A stretch of 64,000 nucleotides of DNA from Sphingobium terrigena (GTDB taxonomy: Bacteria > Pseudomonadota > Alphaproteobacteria > Sphingomonadales > Sphingomonadaceae): contig NZ_QVRA01000019.1 in NCBI RefSeq assembly GCF_003591655.1, forward strand, positions 17,041-81,040. Direction: 5' to 3'. The position numbers were made by a program, and so were the translations under genes. The notes under the pieces were generated by a model, which was not told the DNA's origin, searched no databases, and saw only the letters and a list, made by a program, of their open reading frames with translations. Positions 26,881 to 35,456 of the stretch are shown here, piece after piece. Position 1 is the stretch's first letter. Every line of letters begins with the position of its first letter.

Positions 26881-28056
26881 ATGACCGAAATGAAGTTGTC
26901 CTGGCCAAAAAACTACAATGAAGTTCCAAAAGAGGCTTTTGTCCGAGAGGACATATACGCGGAAGAGGTCAAGCGTATCTTCCACGGTACTGAATGGCAT
27001 CCGGTCGCTCATGAAAGTGAATTGCCTAACGCAGGTGATTTCAAGACATACCGATTGTCGGGTGTGCCACTGCTTATCGGGCGCGACGTCGAGGGCGTGG
27101 TGCGGGTGTTTTATAACGCGTGCTCGCACCGCGGCAATCAACTCGAAACGGCGGTCATGGGCAACAAGACCGAATTTGAATGCCCCTATCACCGTTGGCT
27201 GTTCGATTCGAAAGGCGATCTGGTCGGCTGTCCGAACCCTCGGGAATTTCTTCCCGGCTTCAACAAAGCAGACTATCCGCTTGCCCAGCCGCGGTTTGAC
27301 ATTTTTTTCGGCCTTGTTTTCGTCACGCTCTCATCAGAAACCGAGCCGCTATTGGCATATCTTGGAGATTCGCAGAATACGTTGCGCGAACTGCTAGCAG
27401 GCGATGGGCGTCTCAAACTGCTCGGCTACCAGAAAGTGCGCTATGATACGAACTGGAAGTCGTACACCGACAATGATGGCTATCATGCCCCATTGCTTCA
27501 TCAGGCGTTCAAGATGCTTAACTGGCAAGGCGGCAACGGTCGCCAGTTTACAGCAACAAAACGCGGCCACATTTGTTTCGAATCTGCGCTTTCTGTGGCA
27601 ACCGGGCCCACCGTGCTGAAAGACAAATCGCTGATCGAATTCAAAGGGCAGGATCCGGCGGTCGGCTCACGGATCGTTTCTCTCTTTCCCACTTTTGTTT
27701 CGACGAAGCATCTTGATGTCATCAATTTGCGTTTTGCGACACCAATCGATGCTGAGACGGTCGAGGTCCACTACGCCTATTTCGCACATCAGGATGACGA
27801 CGAGGACATGGTTCGGCACAGACTGCGGCAAAGTTCAAACCTGCTGGGGCCATGCGGCCTGATCAGCATGGAAGATGCCTCGATTTTCCATCGCATCCAT
27901 ATCGGAAATCATACGCCCGGCTCTGCCATCTTCCAAAAGGGAGTGCATGACCCTTTGAAGCTGGAATCGGAGTTCCTTCAAAACGACGAGAGCGGCAATC
28001 TGCCGCGCTGGGAATATTATCGGTCGGTCATGGGTTTCGAGAGGGCGACGGCATGA
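26881..28056 (+). CDS. Rieske oxygenase alpha subunit, salicylate/anthranilate type
   Basis: 391 residues. Rieske ligands are C81, H83, C101, H104, and the iron site D199, H202, H207 (DNDGYHAPLLH). It belongs to the anthranilate/salicylate/terephthalate group rather than the biphenyl group, like the gene at 2169 but clearly divergent. Because it directly follows nahE, whose product is oxidised to salicylate, salicylate 1-hydroxylation to catechol is the most attractive role; that is inference. Its stop overlaps the beta-subunit start. Confidence 0.85.
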   Translation: MTEMKLSWPKNYNEVPKEAFVREDIYAEEVKRIFHGTEWHPVAHESELPNAGDFKTYRLSGVPLLIGRDVEGVVRVFYNACSHRGNQLETAVMGNKTEFECPYHRWLFDSKGDLVGCPNPREFLPGFNKADYPLAQPRFDIFFGLVFVTLSSETEPLLAYLGDSQNTLRELLAGDGRLKLLGYQKVRYDTNWKSYTDNDGYHAPLLHQAFKMLNWQGGNGRQFTATKRGHICFESALSVATGPTVLKDKSLIEFKGQDPAVGSRIVSLFPTFVSTKHLDVINLRFATPIDAETVEVHYAYFAHQDDDEDMVRHRLRQSSNLLGPCGLISMEDASIFHRIHIGNHTPGSAIFQKGVHDPLKLESEFLQNDESGNLPRWEYYRSVMGFERATA

Positions 28057-28550
28057 TAGAGACAGATATGTCGCTTGAAGCGGCGCTCAATGCCGTTCTG
28101 CTAGCGGATGCTGACGCGCTTGATAGCAAAGATATGCAGAGATGGCTTGATAATTACGCGGACGAGGAGAATGCGTCGTATTTCTGCCGTTCGGCGGAAA
28201 ATTCAGAGCACGGACTTGCCCTTGGCTTTATGTACGACGACTGCCGGGCGAGGCTCGAGGATCGCGTCACTTTCGTAAATGACATTTGGGTCGGCACATT
28301 TCAGGACTATCGTACACGTCATTTCGTGCAATTGACCAGCTATCATCGAGCCGATACAGCCACTTTGGAAATGCGGTCCAACTTTTCCGTGTTCATGACG
28401 CCTAAAGACAGTGGCATCACCCAGGTGCTTGCCGCAGGCCAATATCTTGACAGCGTGCGGCAACAAAAGAATGGCGGGCTGAAGCTATTGTCGCGGCGGG
28501 CTGAGCTCGATACCTCTGTGCTTCCACGATATTTGGTCTATCCGATATGA
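28053..28550 (+). CDS. Rieske oxygenase beta subunit, salicylate/anthranilate type
   Basis: 165 residues, starting ATGA over the alpha stop. It has the small-subunit pattern LDSKDMQRWLDNYADEE and the central RARLEDRVTFV segment, and ends in LPRYLVYPI. It should form a complex with the 26881-28056 alpha subunit. A sizeable gap with a strong palindrome follows, so the nahE operon probably ends here. Confidence 0.85.
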   Translation: MIETDMSLEAALNAVLLADADALDSKDMQRWLDNYADEENASYFCRSAENSEHGLALGFMYDDCRARLEDRVTFVNDIWVGTFQDYRTRHFVQLTSYHRADTATLEMRSNFSVFMTPKDSGITQVLAAGQYLDSVRQQKNGGLKLLSRRAELDTSVLPRYLVYPI

Positions 28551-28562
28551 CGATCCGGTGAT

Positions 28563-28587
28563 AGGTGTTGCATATTATGCAACACCT
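28563..28587. promoter_or_regulatory. Perfect 25-bp palindrome, operator-like motif copy 2
   Basis: Arms AGGTGTTGCATA and TATGCAACACCT flank a single central T. The core TTGCATATTATGCAA (28568-28582) is the best copy of a motif found at three other places. It lies 129 bp before the desaturase-like gene and only 13 bp after the preceding operon. A dimeric repressor or activator (for example GntR or MarR type) could bind here; a small terminator hairpin is the alternative. Confidence 0.6.
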
Positions 28588-28715
28588 GCTATAGCTAAAG
28601 CTGTTGAACGACAGCCAAAATTGGGACGCGCGGACCGTAATTGGCCAATTGGCAGACTGGGCGCTAAACTTGATTGGCCGCCCTCATCAACAAGTAAGAA
28701 TTCGGGAGACGTGGC

Positions 28716-29639
28716 ATGGTTGCGAGTGCTTTTCCAAAAAGCCAGCAAGAATATTTTGAGCAACTTCGCCAACCTCCAGTGCTGGCGCTGCCAACCGCCT
28801 TGTTGTTTGTCGCCTCGATGGGCGGTATCGGCTGCGTCTGGTATCTCTCCTTGACGGGGAAGATGCCCATTTGGCTTGGCACCATTGCCAACGGCTTGAT
28901 CACTTACCTACTTTTCAGCGTAATACACGACGCAGCGCATTATTCTCTCTCGAGAGTAAAATGGCTGAATGAGTCGATTGGGGCGATCGGGCTCTTCTTC
29001 TTGTTCCCCTATGCGCCGATGGTGCTATTACGCTGGGTACACAACAAGCATCACAGTTACGCCAATGGTCCACTCGACCCCGATCGCTTCGAGCATGAAT
29101 CGCCTTGGTGGCAGGTGCCCTTCCGTTGGACGTTTTTTGATGGTGCGTACATCCACTACTTCCTGAAACGAGGCCAGAGCGTTCGCAAGAGACACGGGAA
29201 AGAACTCGTCCTGTTCTATAGCGGTTTGCTCTCCTTGTTCGTAGGTGCGCTCTATTTTGGATTTGGTTTTGAACTGTTCATGCTATGGTTCCTGCCCTCG
29301 CGCATAACGTTATTCCTGATTGCTGTGGTTTTCGTGATTCTGCCGCACTATCCGGCTATGGTCGCGCAGGACGAGCAGCCCTACATGGCGACAACGATGC
29401 GCTATGGATGGGAATGGCTGCTGACGCCATTGCTGGTCTATCAGAATTACCACTTGATCCATCATCTCTATCCGGAAATTCCTTTTTACCGGATGCACAG
29501 GGCCTATTTCGTTAAATATGACGAGATCAACCGTCAGGACATCAGCAGGCAGACAGCATTCGGGCTCAAGCCAGAAAACATCGCATCTCATCTAGCCTAT
29601 CGTCAATCTAGAGACTCGACAATCCAACCGGCGGAATGA
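28716..29639 (+). CDS. Membrane fatty-acid desaturase/hydroxylase family protein
   Basis: 307 residues with four or more hydrophobic segments and the three histidine boxes of the membrane di-iron family: H71-DAAH, H109-NKHH and NYHLIHH near 246-250. The family includes acyl desaturases, carotenoid hydroxylases/ketolases and alkane hydroxylase relatives; it is not XylM. As the first gene after the palindrome, it probably starts the CoA-pathway operon and could hydroxylate or desaturate the entry substrate. Its redox partner is not evident. Confidence 0.8.
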   Translation: MVASAFPKSQQEYFEQLRQPPVLALPTALLFVASMGGIGCVWYLSLTGKMPIWLGTIANGLITYLLFSVIHDAAHYSLSRVKWLNESIGAIGLFFLFPYAPMVLLRWVHNKHHSYANGPLDPDRFEHESPWWQVPFRWTFFDGAYIHYFLKRGQSVRKRHGKELVLFYSGLLSLFVGALYFGFGFELFMLWFLPSRITLFLIAVVFVILPHYPAMVAQDEQPYMATTMRYGWEWLLTPLLVYQNYHLIHHLYPEIPFYRMHRAYFVKYDEINRQDISRQTAFGLKPENIASHLAYRQSRDSTIQPAE

Positions 29640-29756
29640 TGGCGGTCGGCATCCGTGGCTCGGTGACGGAGTGGTCATGGCGCTGGCTTTGAACCGCGTT
29701 TGGCTACCGAGCTTGAGGGAGAGCCACGGCAATACAGGGAGATGCGAAGGGTGGGA

Positions 29757-30662
29757 ATGCTTGAGAATAAGGTCGTTGCTGTGACTGGTGCGGGAGGAGG
29801 GATTGGTCGTGAGATCGCGTTGCTTTGCGCTCGCGAAGGCGCCTGCGTTGTAGTCAATGATTTTGGCACTTCCTCTTCGGGCGAAGGCAAGGATGCGGGT
29901 CCCGCATCACAAGTGGTTGCCGAGATCGAGGCGGCGGGCGGCAAGGCGTGCGCTAATCTCGCCAGTGTCACTGATTCGTCTGGCGCGGCTTCGATTATCG
30001 AGGATGCGGTCAACACCTTTGGACGCATCGACGCCGTGGTGAACAACGCCGGTATCCTTCGCGACCGCATTTTTCACCGAATGAATGAGGCCGAATGGCG
30101 CGCCGTGATAGACGTTCATCTGCATGGTAGCTTCCTCGTGTCGCAAGCTGCCGCGCCGCACTTCAAGGAGCAGGGCTCCGGGGCATTCATCCATTTCACG
30201 TCAACGTCAGGATTGATCGGCAATTTTGGTCAAGCGAATTACTCCGCCGCGAAGCTGGGCATTGTGGGCTTGTCAAACTCGATTGCGCTCGACATGCAGC
30301 GCTTTGGCATACGCTCAAACTGCATCGCGCCCTTTGCCTGGAGCCGAATGATCGGCACGATCCAGGCCGAGACCGAGGACGACAAGCGTCGCGTCGAGCG
30401 AATGAAGTCGATGTCGGCGGCAAAGATCGCGCCGTTTGCCGCATTCCTCGCCAGCGACGCATCGAAAGATGTGAGCGGCCAGATATTTGCGGTTAGAAAG
30501 AACGAGATTTTCCTTTTCAGCGTGCCGCGTCCGCTCCGCTCTGTACACCGCTCCGACGGCTGGACCGTCGAGACGATCGCGAGCGAATTGCTGCCTGCGC
30601 TTAAGCCCAGCTTCCACCCGCTGCAGAGATCGACAGATATTTTCAGCTGGGATCCTATCTGA
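29757..30662 (+). CDS. (R)-3-hydroxyacyl-CoA dehydrogenase-like SDR (MFE-2 type)
   Basis: 301 residues from ATG 29757. SDR motifs are TGAGGGIGRE, VVNDFGTSSSGEGKD (the MFE-2-like loop), NNAGILRDR and the active site STSGLIGNFGQANYSAAK. The dehydrogenase half of multifunctional enzyme 2 has these features. The next gene is the MaoC hydratase half, so the two genes together equal a split MFE-2 acting on D-hydroxyacyl-CoA. It lacks the C-terminal domains of a full MFE-2. Confidence 0.85.
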   Translation: MLENKVVAVTGAGGGIGREIALLCAREGACVVVNDFGTSSSGEGKDAGPASQVVAEIEAAGGKACANLASVTDSSGAASIIEDAVNTFGRIDAVVNNAGILRDRIFHRMNEAEWRAVIDVHLHGSFLVSQAAAPHFKEQGSGAFIHFTSTSGLIGNFGQANYSAAKLGIVGLSNSIALDMQRFGIRSNCIAPFAWSRMIGTIQAETEDDKRRVERMKSMSAAKIAPFAAFLASDASKDVSGQIFAVRKNEIFLFSVPRPLRSVHRSDGWTVETIASELLPALKPSFHPLQRSTDIFSWDPI

Positions 30663-30663
30663 G

Positions 30664-31509
30664 GTGGCGCTCGACCCGGATCGACTGCTACAGCTACCGC
30701 CTCAGGAAACCCGGCACAGCTTCACCAAACGTGACACGATCTTATACGCTTTGGGTGTGGGTGCTGATGATTTGCGCTTCGTGTACGAGAAGGGGTTGCA
30801 GGCCCTGCCGTCAATGGCAGTGGTACTCGCCTATCCCGGCTTCTTCTGGCAGGATCCTGCTTACGGCATTTCATGGCAGAAGATCCTTCATGGTGAGACC
30901 TCGGTTGAACTGTTTGCGACACTTCCCACAGAAGGCGATCTTTTGGGCCGTACATGCATTGATGCCATTTTCGATAAGGGCGTGGACAAGGGCGCGATCA
31001 TACTTACCTCGCGTCGTATCGAGAATTCTACCGGTATACACCTCGCGACGGTGCGCAATACTCTGCTCCTGCGCGGCGACGGCGGTTTTGGCGGCCAGGC
31101 CGATGGCGCTCCTCGCCCCCGTCCGCTCCCGGACGATCGCGCACCTGACCATGTCGTGAAGCTGCCCACCGATGAGAAACAGGCGCTGATCTACAGGCTG
31201 TCAGGCGATTATAATCCGCTGCACGCCGATTTGGACGTGGCGCGCGCAGCAGGGTTCCCGCGTCCAATCCTACATGGCCTGTGTACATACGGCATTGCGG
31301 GCCGCGCTGTTCTGTCGGCTCTATGCGGTAACGATCCAACGCTGCTTAAGCGGATGGATGTACGCTTCTCGAGCCCAGTCTTTCCGGGGGAGACGATCAG
31401 GGTAGAAATTTGGCGTGAGGATGGCGACCGCGCCGCCTTCCGAGCGACTGCTGAGGAGCGCAGTGTCGTCGTTCTCAACAACGGTTATGCGGAGATGGCA
31501 CCATCATGA
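30664..31509 (+). CDS. MaoC-family enoyl-CoA hydratase 2
   Basis: 281 residues starting at GTG 30664, immediately after the SDR stop, with GATCCTATCTGAG-type weak ribosome site. The hot-dog hydratase motif is clear: SGDYNPLHADLDVARAAGF followed by PILHGLCTYG, giving the catalytic Asp and His. It resembles the hydratase half of MFE-2, double hot-dog length. Substrate would be a trans-enoyl-CoA produced by one of the acyl-CoA dehydrogenases in the operon. Confidence 0.87.
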   Translation: MALDPDRLLQLPPQETRHSFTKRDTILYALGVGADDLRFVYEKGLQALPSMAVVLAYPGFFWQDPAYGISWQKILHGETSVELFATLPTEGDLLGRTCIDAIFDKGVDKGAIILTSRRIENSTGIHLATVRNTLLLRGDGGFGGQADGAPRPRPLPDDRAPDHVVKLPTDEKQALIYRLSGDYNPLHADLDVARAAGFPRPILHGLCTYGIAGRAVLSALCGNDPTLLKRMDVRFSSPVFPGETIRVEIWREDGDRAAFRATAEERSVVVLNNGYAEMAPS

Positions 31510-32975
31510 ACGCCAATTCCGGAATCCTTTCCTATGGCGCCTACATACCTCGCTTGCGGCTGCAACGTTCGGCGATATTCGCGGCCAACGCTTGGTTTGC
31601 GGCCGGCCTCAAAGGCCTCGCGATGGGCGAGCGTGCGATTGCCAACTGGGATGAGGACAGCGTCACGATGGCAGTCGAGGCGGCGCGCGATTGCCTCACC
31701 GGGTTTGACCGCGGCACAGTCACAGCGCTGTCGCTCGCCTCGACCACCCACCCCTTTGCCGATCGGCTAAACAGCGGCATAGTCAAAGAAGCGCTGACTT
31801 TGTCGGACAGCATCTCAGCGCTGGACGTCGCGGGAAGCCAGCGTGCTGGCACATCGTCGCTTATTCAGGCGCTGAACGCCGGAGTAAACGGGGGAACGCA
31901 GCTTTGCGTCGCGTCCGAGTTGCGCAAGGCGCGTCCCGCATCAGAAGGGGAACTGGTCCAGGGCGACGCTGCCGCCGCGATACTCGTTGGCGCTGGCGAT
32001 CCGATTGCGCGCTTTATCGGGTCACACAGTGTGACGCTCGACTTCGTCGACCATTTCCGAGCATCGGGTGCCGACTTCGATTATACGTGGGAAAGCCGCT
32101 GGATCCGGGACGAGGGCTACTCCATGCTCCTCGGCGATGCGCTCGCCGCTGCGATCGAAACTCTTGTCGTTGATCCGGCGAAGATCGACCGCCTCCTGAT
32201 CCCCATCACCGTGCGTGGCGTGCCCGAAGGCCTTGCAAAAAAGCTTGGCGTGCCCGCCGCCGCCGTTGCCGATACCCTTGCGCCGAACGTCGGCGACAGT
32301 GGAGTTGCCCATCCGCTGCTGATGCTGGCGGCGGCGCTGGAACAGGCAAGGCCCGGCGAGACGATCATGCTGGTCGGCTTCGGACAGGGTTGCGACGTGC
32401 TGCTGTTCGAGACGACCGAAGCCATCGCTAACCTGCCGAGGCGTGACGGCTTTTCCGGCGCGCTTGCGCGCGGCAAGGCGGATGAGAATTACCTGCGCTT
32501 CCTGTTCCACCGCGGCCTGCTCGATCTCGACCGTGGCATGCGTGCCGAGGCCGACCAAAAGCAGCCCGGCACAACCTTGTTCCGCAACCGCAAGACAGTG
32601 CTTGGTCTGGTCGGCGGGCGCTGCACCAAGACCGGGACCGTCCAGTTCCCGCGCTCGGAAATCAGCGTCAATCCGACCGACCGTGCCATTGGCACGCAGG
32701 AAGATTATCCGCTCGCCGAAAAGCAGGCGCGGATCGTCACCTACACCGCTGACAGCTTGACCTATTCGCCTGCCCCGCCGCAATATTATGGCATGATCGA
32801 TTTCGAGGGCGGCGGGCGGATGTTTACCGAATTCGCCGATGTCGATGCCGAGAGCATCGAGGTCGGCTTGGCGATGAAGATGATGTTCCGCATCAAGGCG
32901 GTCGACGAGAAACGCGATTTCATCAAGTATTTCTGGAAAGCCGTGCCGGTGCAGCAACCGGCAGCGGGGGAGTAA
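31506..32975 (+). CDS. HMG-CoA synthase-like protein fused to a DUF35/OB-fold domain, catalytic residues lost
   Basis: 489 residues. Residues 5-330 follow archaeal HMG-CoA synthase (GILSYGAYIPRLRL, VTMAVEAARDCL, GDAAAAILVG, VGFGQGCDVLLFE). Residues about 340-489 look like a DUF35-type OB domain. All three catalytic positions differ: T80 in place of the Glu, Q112 (GSQRAGT) in place of the Cys, and P233 in place of the His. The DUF35 zinc ribbon is also degenerate, with one Cys (GGRCTKTG). In archaea a thiolase, HMGCS and DUF35 protein form one complex, and DUF35/thiolase pairs occur in BbsAB; the next gene is a thiolase. A structural or acyl-carrying partner of that thiolase is the likely role. 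Confidence 0.82.
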   Translation: MNANSGILSYGAYIPRLRLQRSAIFAANAWFAAGLKGLAMGERAIANWDEDSVTMAVEAARDCLTGFDRGTVTALSLASTTHPFADRLNSGIVKEALTLSDSISALDVAGSQRAGTSSLIQALNAGVNGGTQLCVASELRKARPASEGELVQGDAAAAILVGAGDPIARFIGSHSVTLDFVDHFRASGADFDYTWESRWIRDEGYSMLLGDALAAAIETLVVDPAKIDRLLIPITVRGVPEGLAKKLGVPAAAVADTLAPNVGDSGVAHPLLMLAAALEQARPGETIMLVGFGQGCDVLLFETTEAIANLPRRDGFSGALARGKADENYLRFLFHRGLLDLDRGMRAEADQKQPGTTLFRNRKTVLGLVGGRCTKTGTVQFPRSEISVNPTDRAIGTQEDYPLAEKQARIVTYTADSLTYSPAPPQYYGMIDFEGGGRMFTEFADVDAESIEVGLAMKMMFRIKAVDEKRDFIKYFWKAVPVQQPAAGE

Positions 32976-32979
32976 TCCG

Positions 32980-34185
32980 ATGGCTAAAGGCATCAAGGAC
33001 AAGGTCGCAATCCTCGGCATGGGGTGCGCGAAGTTTGGCGAACGCTGGGACAAGGACGCCGAGCAGCTCGCCGTCGAGGCCTTTCAGGAAGCCATCGCCG
33101 ACGCGGGCATCGACACCTCGCAGATCGACGCTGCATGGCTGAGCGTGGCGTTCGACGCGGTCAATATCGGCCCGTCCGGCATCCCGCTCGCCACCGCGCT
33201 GCGCCTGCCCAATATCGGCGTCACCAAGGTGGAGAATTATTGCGCCAGCGGCACCGAGGCGTTTCGCGGCGCCGTCTATGCCGTCGCATCGGGTGCCGCC
33301 GACATTGCGCTCGCGGTCGGGGTCGAGAAGCTCAAGGATACCGGCTATGGCGGGCTGCCGGTGCGCACGCGCGGGTCGACCTTCGACATGATCGGCGTCA
33401 CTGGCTCTGCACCCGGCAATTTCGCCCAGCTCGCTGCGGCCTATCGCAACGCGCATGGGGTGTCGAAGGACGACCTCAAGCTGGCGATGGCACATGTTTC
33501 GGTAAAGAGCCACGCCAATGGTGCGAAAAACCCTAAAGCACACTTGCGCAAGTTGATCGACATTGACACAGTCATGAACGCGCCGATGATTGCCGATCCG
33601 CTGGGGCTTTTCGATTGTTGCGGTGTTTCCGACGGCGCGGCCTGCGCGATCGTCACGACACCCGAGATCGCCCATACGCTGGGCAAGCGGGACCTGGTAA
33701 CAGTCAAGGCGCTACAAATCGTCACCTCCAACGGGTGGGAGAGCCAGGGCACGGGCTGGAACGGAAGCTATTTCCACACCACGCGTACCGCCGCCGTCAA
33801 GGCTTATGACGAGGCCGGTGTCACCAACCCAAGAGACGAAATCAGCCTAATCGAGGTTCACGACTGCTTCTCGATCACCGAATTAGTAACGATGGAAGAC
33901 CTTTACATTAGTCCCGAAGGCGAGGGTTGGAAGGACGTGCTCAACGGCTTCTTCGATGCCGACGGCAAGGTGCCTTGCCAAATTGACGGCGGGCTCAAAT
34001 GCTTTGGCCATCCGATCGGCGCGTCGGGACTGCGGATGATCTACGAGAATTATCTGCAATTGCTCGGGCGCGCGGGCGAACGCCAGCGCAGCACACCGCC
34101 AAGGCTCGCCCTGTCGCACAACCTTGGCGGTATGCCCAACCAGAATGTCAGTGCGGTCGCCATCGTGGGCCTTCCGGATGCGTAG
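32980..34185 (+). CDS. Thiolase, SCP2/BbsB-like
   Basis: 401 residues with a complete active site: nucleophile C88 (VENYCASGTEA), H294 (IEVHDCFSITE), C341 and H344 (GGLKCFGHPIGASG). This lineage includes SCP2 thiolases and BbsB, which cleaves 2-benzoylsuccinyl-CoA to benzoyl-CoA and succinyl-CoA. It follows the HMGCS/DUF35 gene by 4 bp. I infer that it splits a 3-oxoacyl-CoA to release methylsuccinyl-CoA or its partner, since the genes for methylsuccinyl-CoA use come next. Confidence 0.87.
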   Translation: MAKGIKDKVAILGMGCAKFGERWDKDAEQLAVEAFQEAIADAGIDTSQIDAAWLSVAFDAVNIGPSGIPLATALRLPNIGVTKVENYCASGTEAFRGAVYAVASGAADIALAVGVEKLKDTGYGGLPVRTRGSTFDMIGVTGSAPGNFAQLAAAYRNAHGVSKDDLKLAMAHVSVKSHANGAKNPKAHLRKLIDIDTVMNAPMIADPLGLFDCCGVSDGAACAIVTTPEIAHTLGKRDLVTVKALQIVTSNGWESQGTGWNGSYFHTTRTAAVKAYDEAGVTNPRDEISLIEVHDCFSITELVTMEDLYISPEGEGWKDVLNGFFDADGKVPCQIDGGLKCFGHPIGASGLRMIYENYLQLLGRAGERQRSTPPRLALSHNLGGMPNQNVSAVAIVGLPDA

Positions 34186-34237
34186 TTACCAGGCCGGAAC
34201 TGCGGCACGCCCGCGCGCTACGCCGGGCTGATCGGCG

Positions 34238-35455
34238 ATGTACCGGCTGCTTGACAGGATGCGCGTGGTCGAGGCGTCATCGTTCGTCGCCTCTCCCACT
34301 TGCGGCATGTATCTGGCGCAAATGGGGGCCGAGGTGATCCGCTTTGATCAGATTGGCGGTGGGCCCGATTTCAGGCGCTGGCCGCGCGCGAAGAACGGAG
34401 CCAGTCTCTATTGGGAATCGCTCAACAAGGGCAAGAAGTCGATTGCGATCAATCTCGCAAGTGCTGAAGGCCGCGCACTTGCGACCACCTTGATTACCGC
34501 GCCAGGGCCAACGGGCGGACTGTTCGTCACGAACTATCCTGTCGAAGGGTTCCTGTCGCATGAACGCCTTTCTGCATTGCGGCCGGACCTCGTCACGCTG
34601 CGGATCATGGGCCGCGCCGATGGCGGTCCCGCGCTAGACCACACCGTCAATTGCGCGGTTGGCTTTCCCCAGATCACCGGACCGTCCGGCCTTGGCGATG
34701 CGGTGGTCAATCATGTGCTGCCCGCCTGGGATTTGCTGACCGGTGCCTATTCCGCTTTTGCTTTCCTTGCTGCCGAACGCCATCGACGCGATACCGGCGC
34801 TGGCCAGGAAGTGCGCGTCCCCTTGGCGGATATGGCGATCGCCAGTGTCGCCAACCTTGGTATGCTTGCCGAAGTGCTCGACAGCGATGCGAACCGGCCA
34901 CGGCTCGGCAACCAGATATTTGGTGCGTTCGGGCGCGATTTTACAACCACCGACGGCCACCGGCTGATGCTGATGGCGCTTACTGTGCGCCAGTGGCAAG
35001 GTCTCGTTGAGGCGCTCGGCATTGCCCAAGGGGTTGCACAGATCGAGGCCGGGCAGGGCGTTTCGTTCGCACGCGATGAAGGTATCCGCTTCGAGCATCG
35101 CGATAAGCTGGTGCCGTTGGTCGAGGAGGCGGTCGCCAAGCGCACACTCGCCGATCTTGCCTGCGCGTTCGAACCGCTCGGGGTTTGCTGGAGTCCCTAC
35201 CAGAGTATGCGGGAAGCTGCCGATGATCCCGATCTGGTCCGTGCCAATCCGATCTTTACCGAGGTCGAGCAGCCAAGCGGTGCACGTTACCCGATACCCG
35301 GCGCGCCGGCCACAATCCCAAAAGCCGAACGGCTGCCACCGGCCCGGGCGCCGCGGCTCGGCGAGCATACCGATGAGATTCTCGCCAACGTGCTTGGCCT
35401 AAGCTCCGGCGAGGTCGGCAAGCTGCACGACAGCGGCATCGTGGCCGCGGGTTGA
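34238..35455 (+). CDS. mct: Mesaconyl-CoA C1-C4 CoA transferase (2-methylfumaryl-CoA isomerase)
   Basis: 405-residue class III (CaiB/BaiF) CoA-transferase. It closely follows Chloroflexus Mct along its length: LAQMGAEVIRFDQIGGGPDF, LNKGKKSIAINL, VVNHVLPAWDLLTGA with the catalytic aspartate D165, FGAFGRDF and APRLGEHTDEILANVLGL. Mct moves CoA within mesaconyl-CoA from C1 to C4. The next genes supply its substrate (Mcd) and consume its product (Meh, citramalyl-CoA lyase), which supports the call strongly. Confidence 0.88.
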   Translation: MYRLLDRMRVVEASSFVASPTCGMYLAQMGAEVIRFDQIGGGPDFRRWPRAKNGASLYWESLNKGKKSIAINLASAEGRALATTLITAPGPTGGLFVTNYPVEGFLSHERLSALRPDLVTLRIMGRADGGPALDHTVNCAVGFPQITGPSGLGDAVVNHVLPAWDLLTGAYSAFAFLAAERHRRDTGAGQEVRVPLADMAIASVANLGMLAEVLDSDANRPRLGNQIFGAFGRDFTTTDGHRLMLMALTVRQWQGLVEALGIAQGVAQIEAGQGVSFARDEGIRFEHRDKLVPLVEEAVAKRTLADLACAFEPLGVCWSPYQSMREAADDPDLVRANPIFTEVEQPSGARYPIPGAPATIPKAERLPPARAPRLGEHTDEILANVLGLSSGEVGKLHDSGIVAAG

Positions 35456-35456
35456 G

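Noticed and set aside
28650..28690. Possible sigma54 box upstream of the desaturase-like gene (TTGGCAGACTGGGCGC)
   Set aside because: GG-GC spacing is right but the -24 and -12 boxes both deviate, and no enhancer palindrome is at a suitable distance apart from the 28563 element.
32022..33053. 343-codon open frame on the minus strand
   Set aside because: It is antisense to the HMGCS-like gene, lacks any recognisable motif, and reflects the GC-rich codon pattern of the real gene.
34238..35455. Calling this CaiB-family gene a benzylsuccinate-type (BbsE/F) CoA-transferase
   Set aside because: Sequence blocks follow Mct much more closely, and Mcd and Meh are adjacent.
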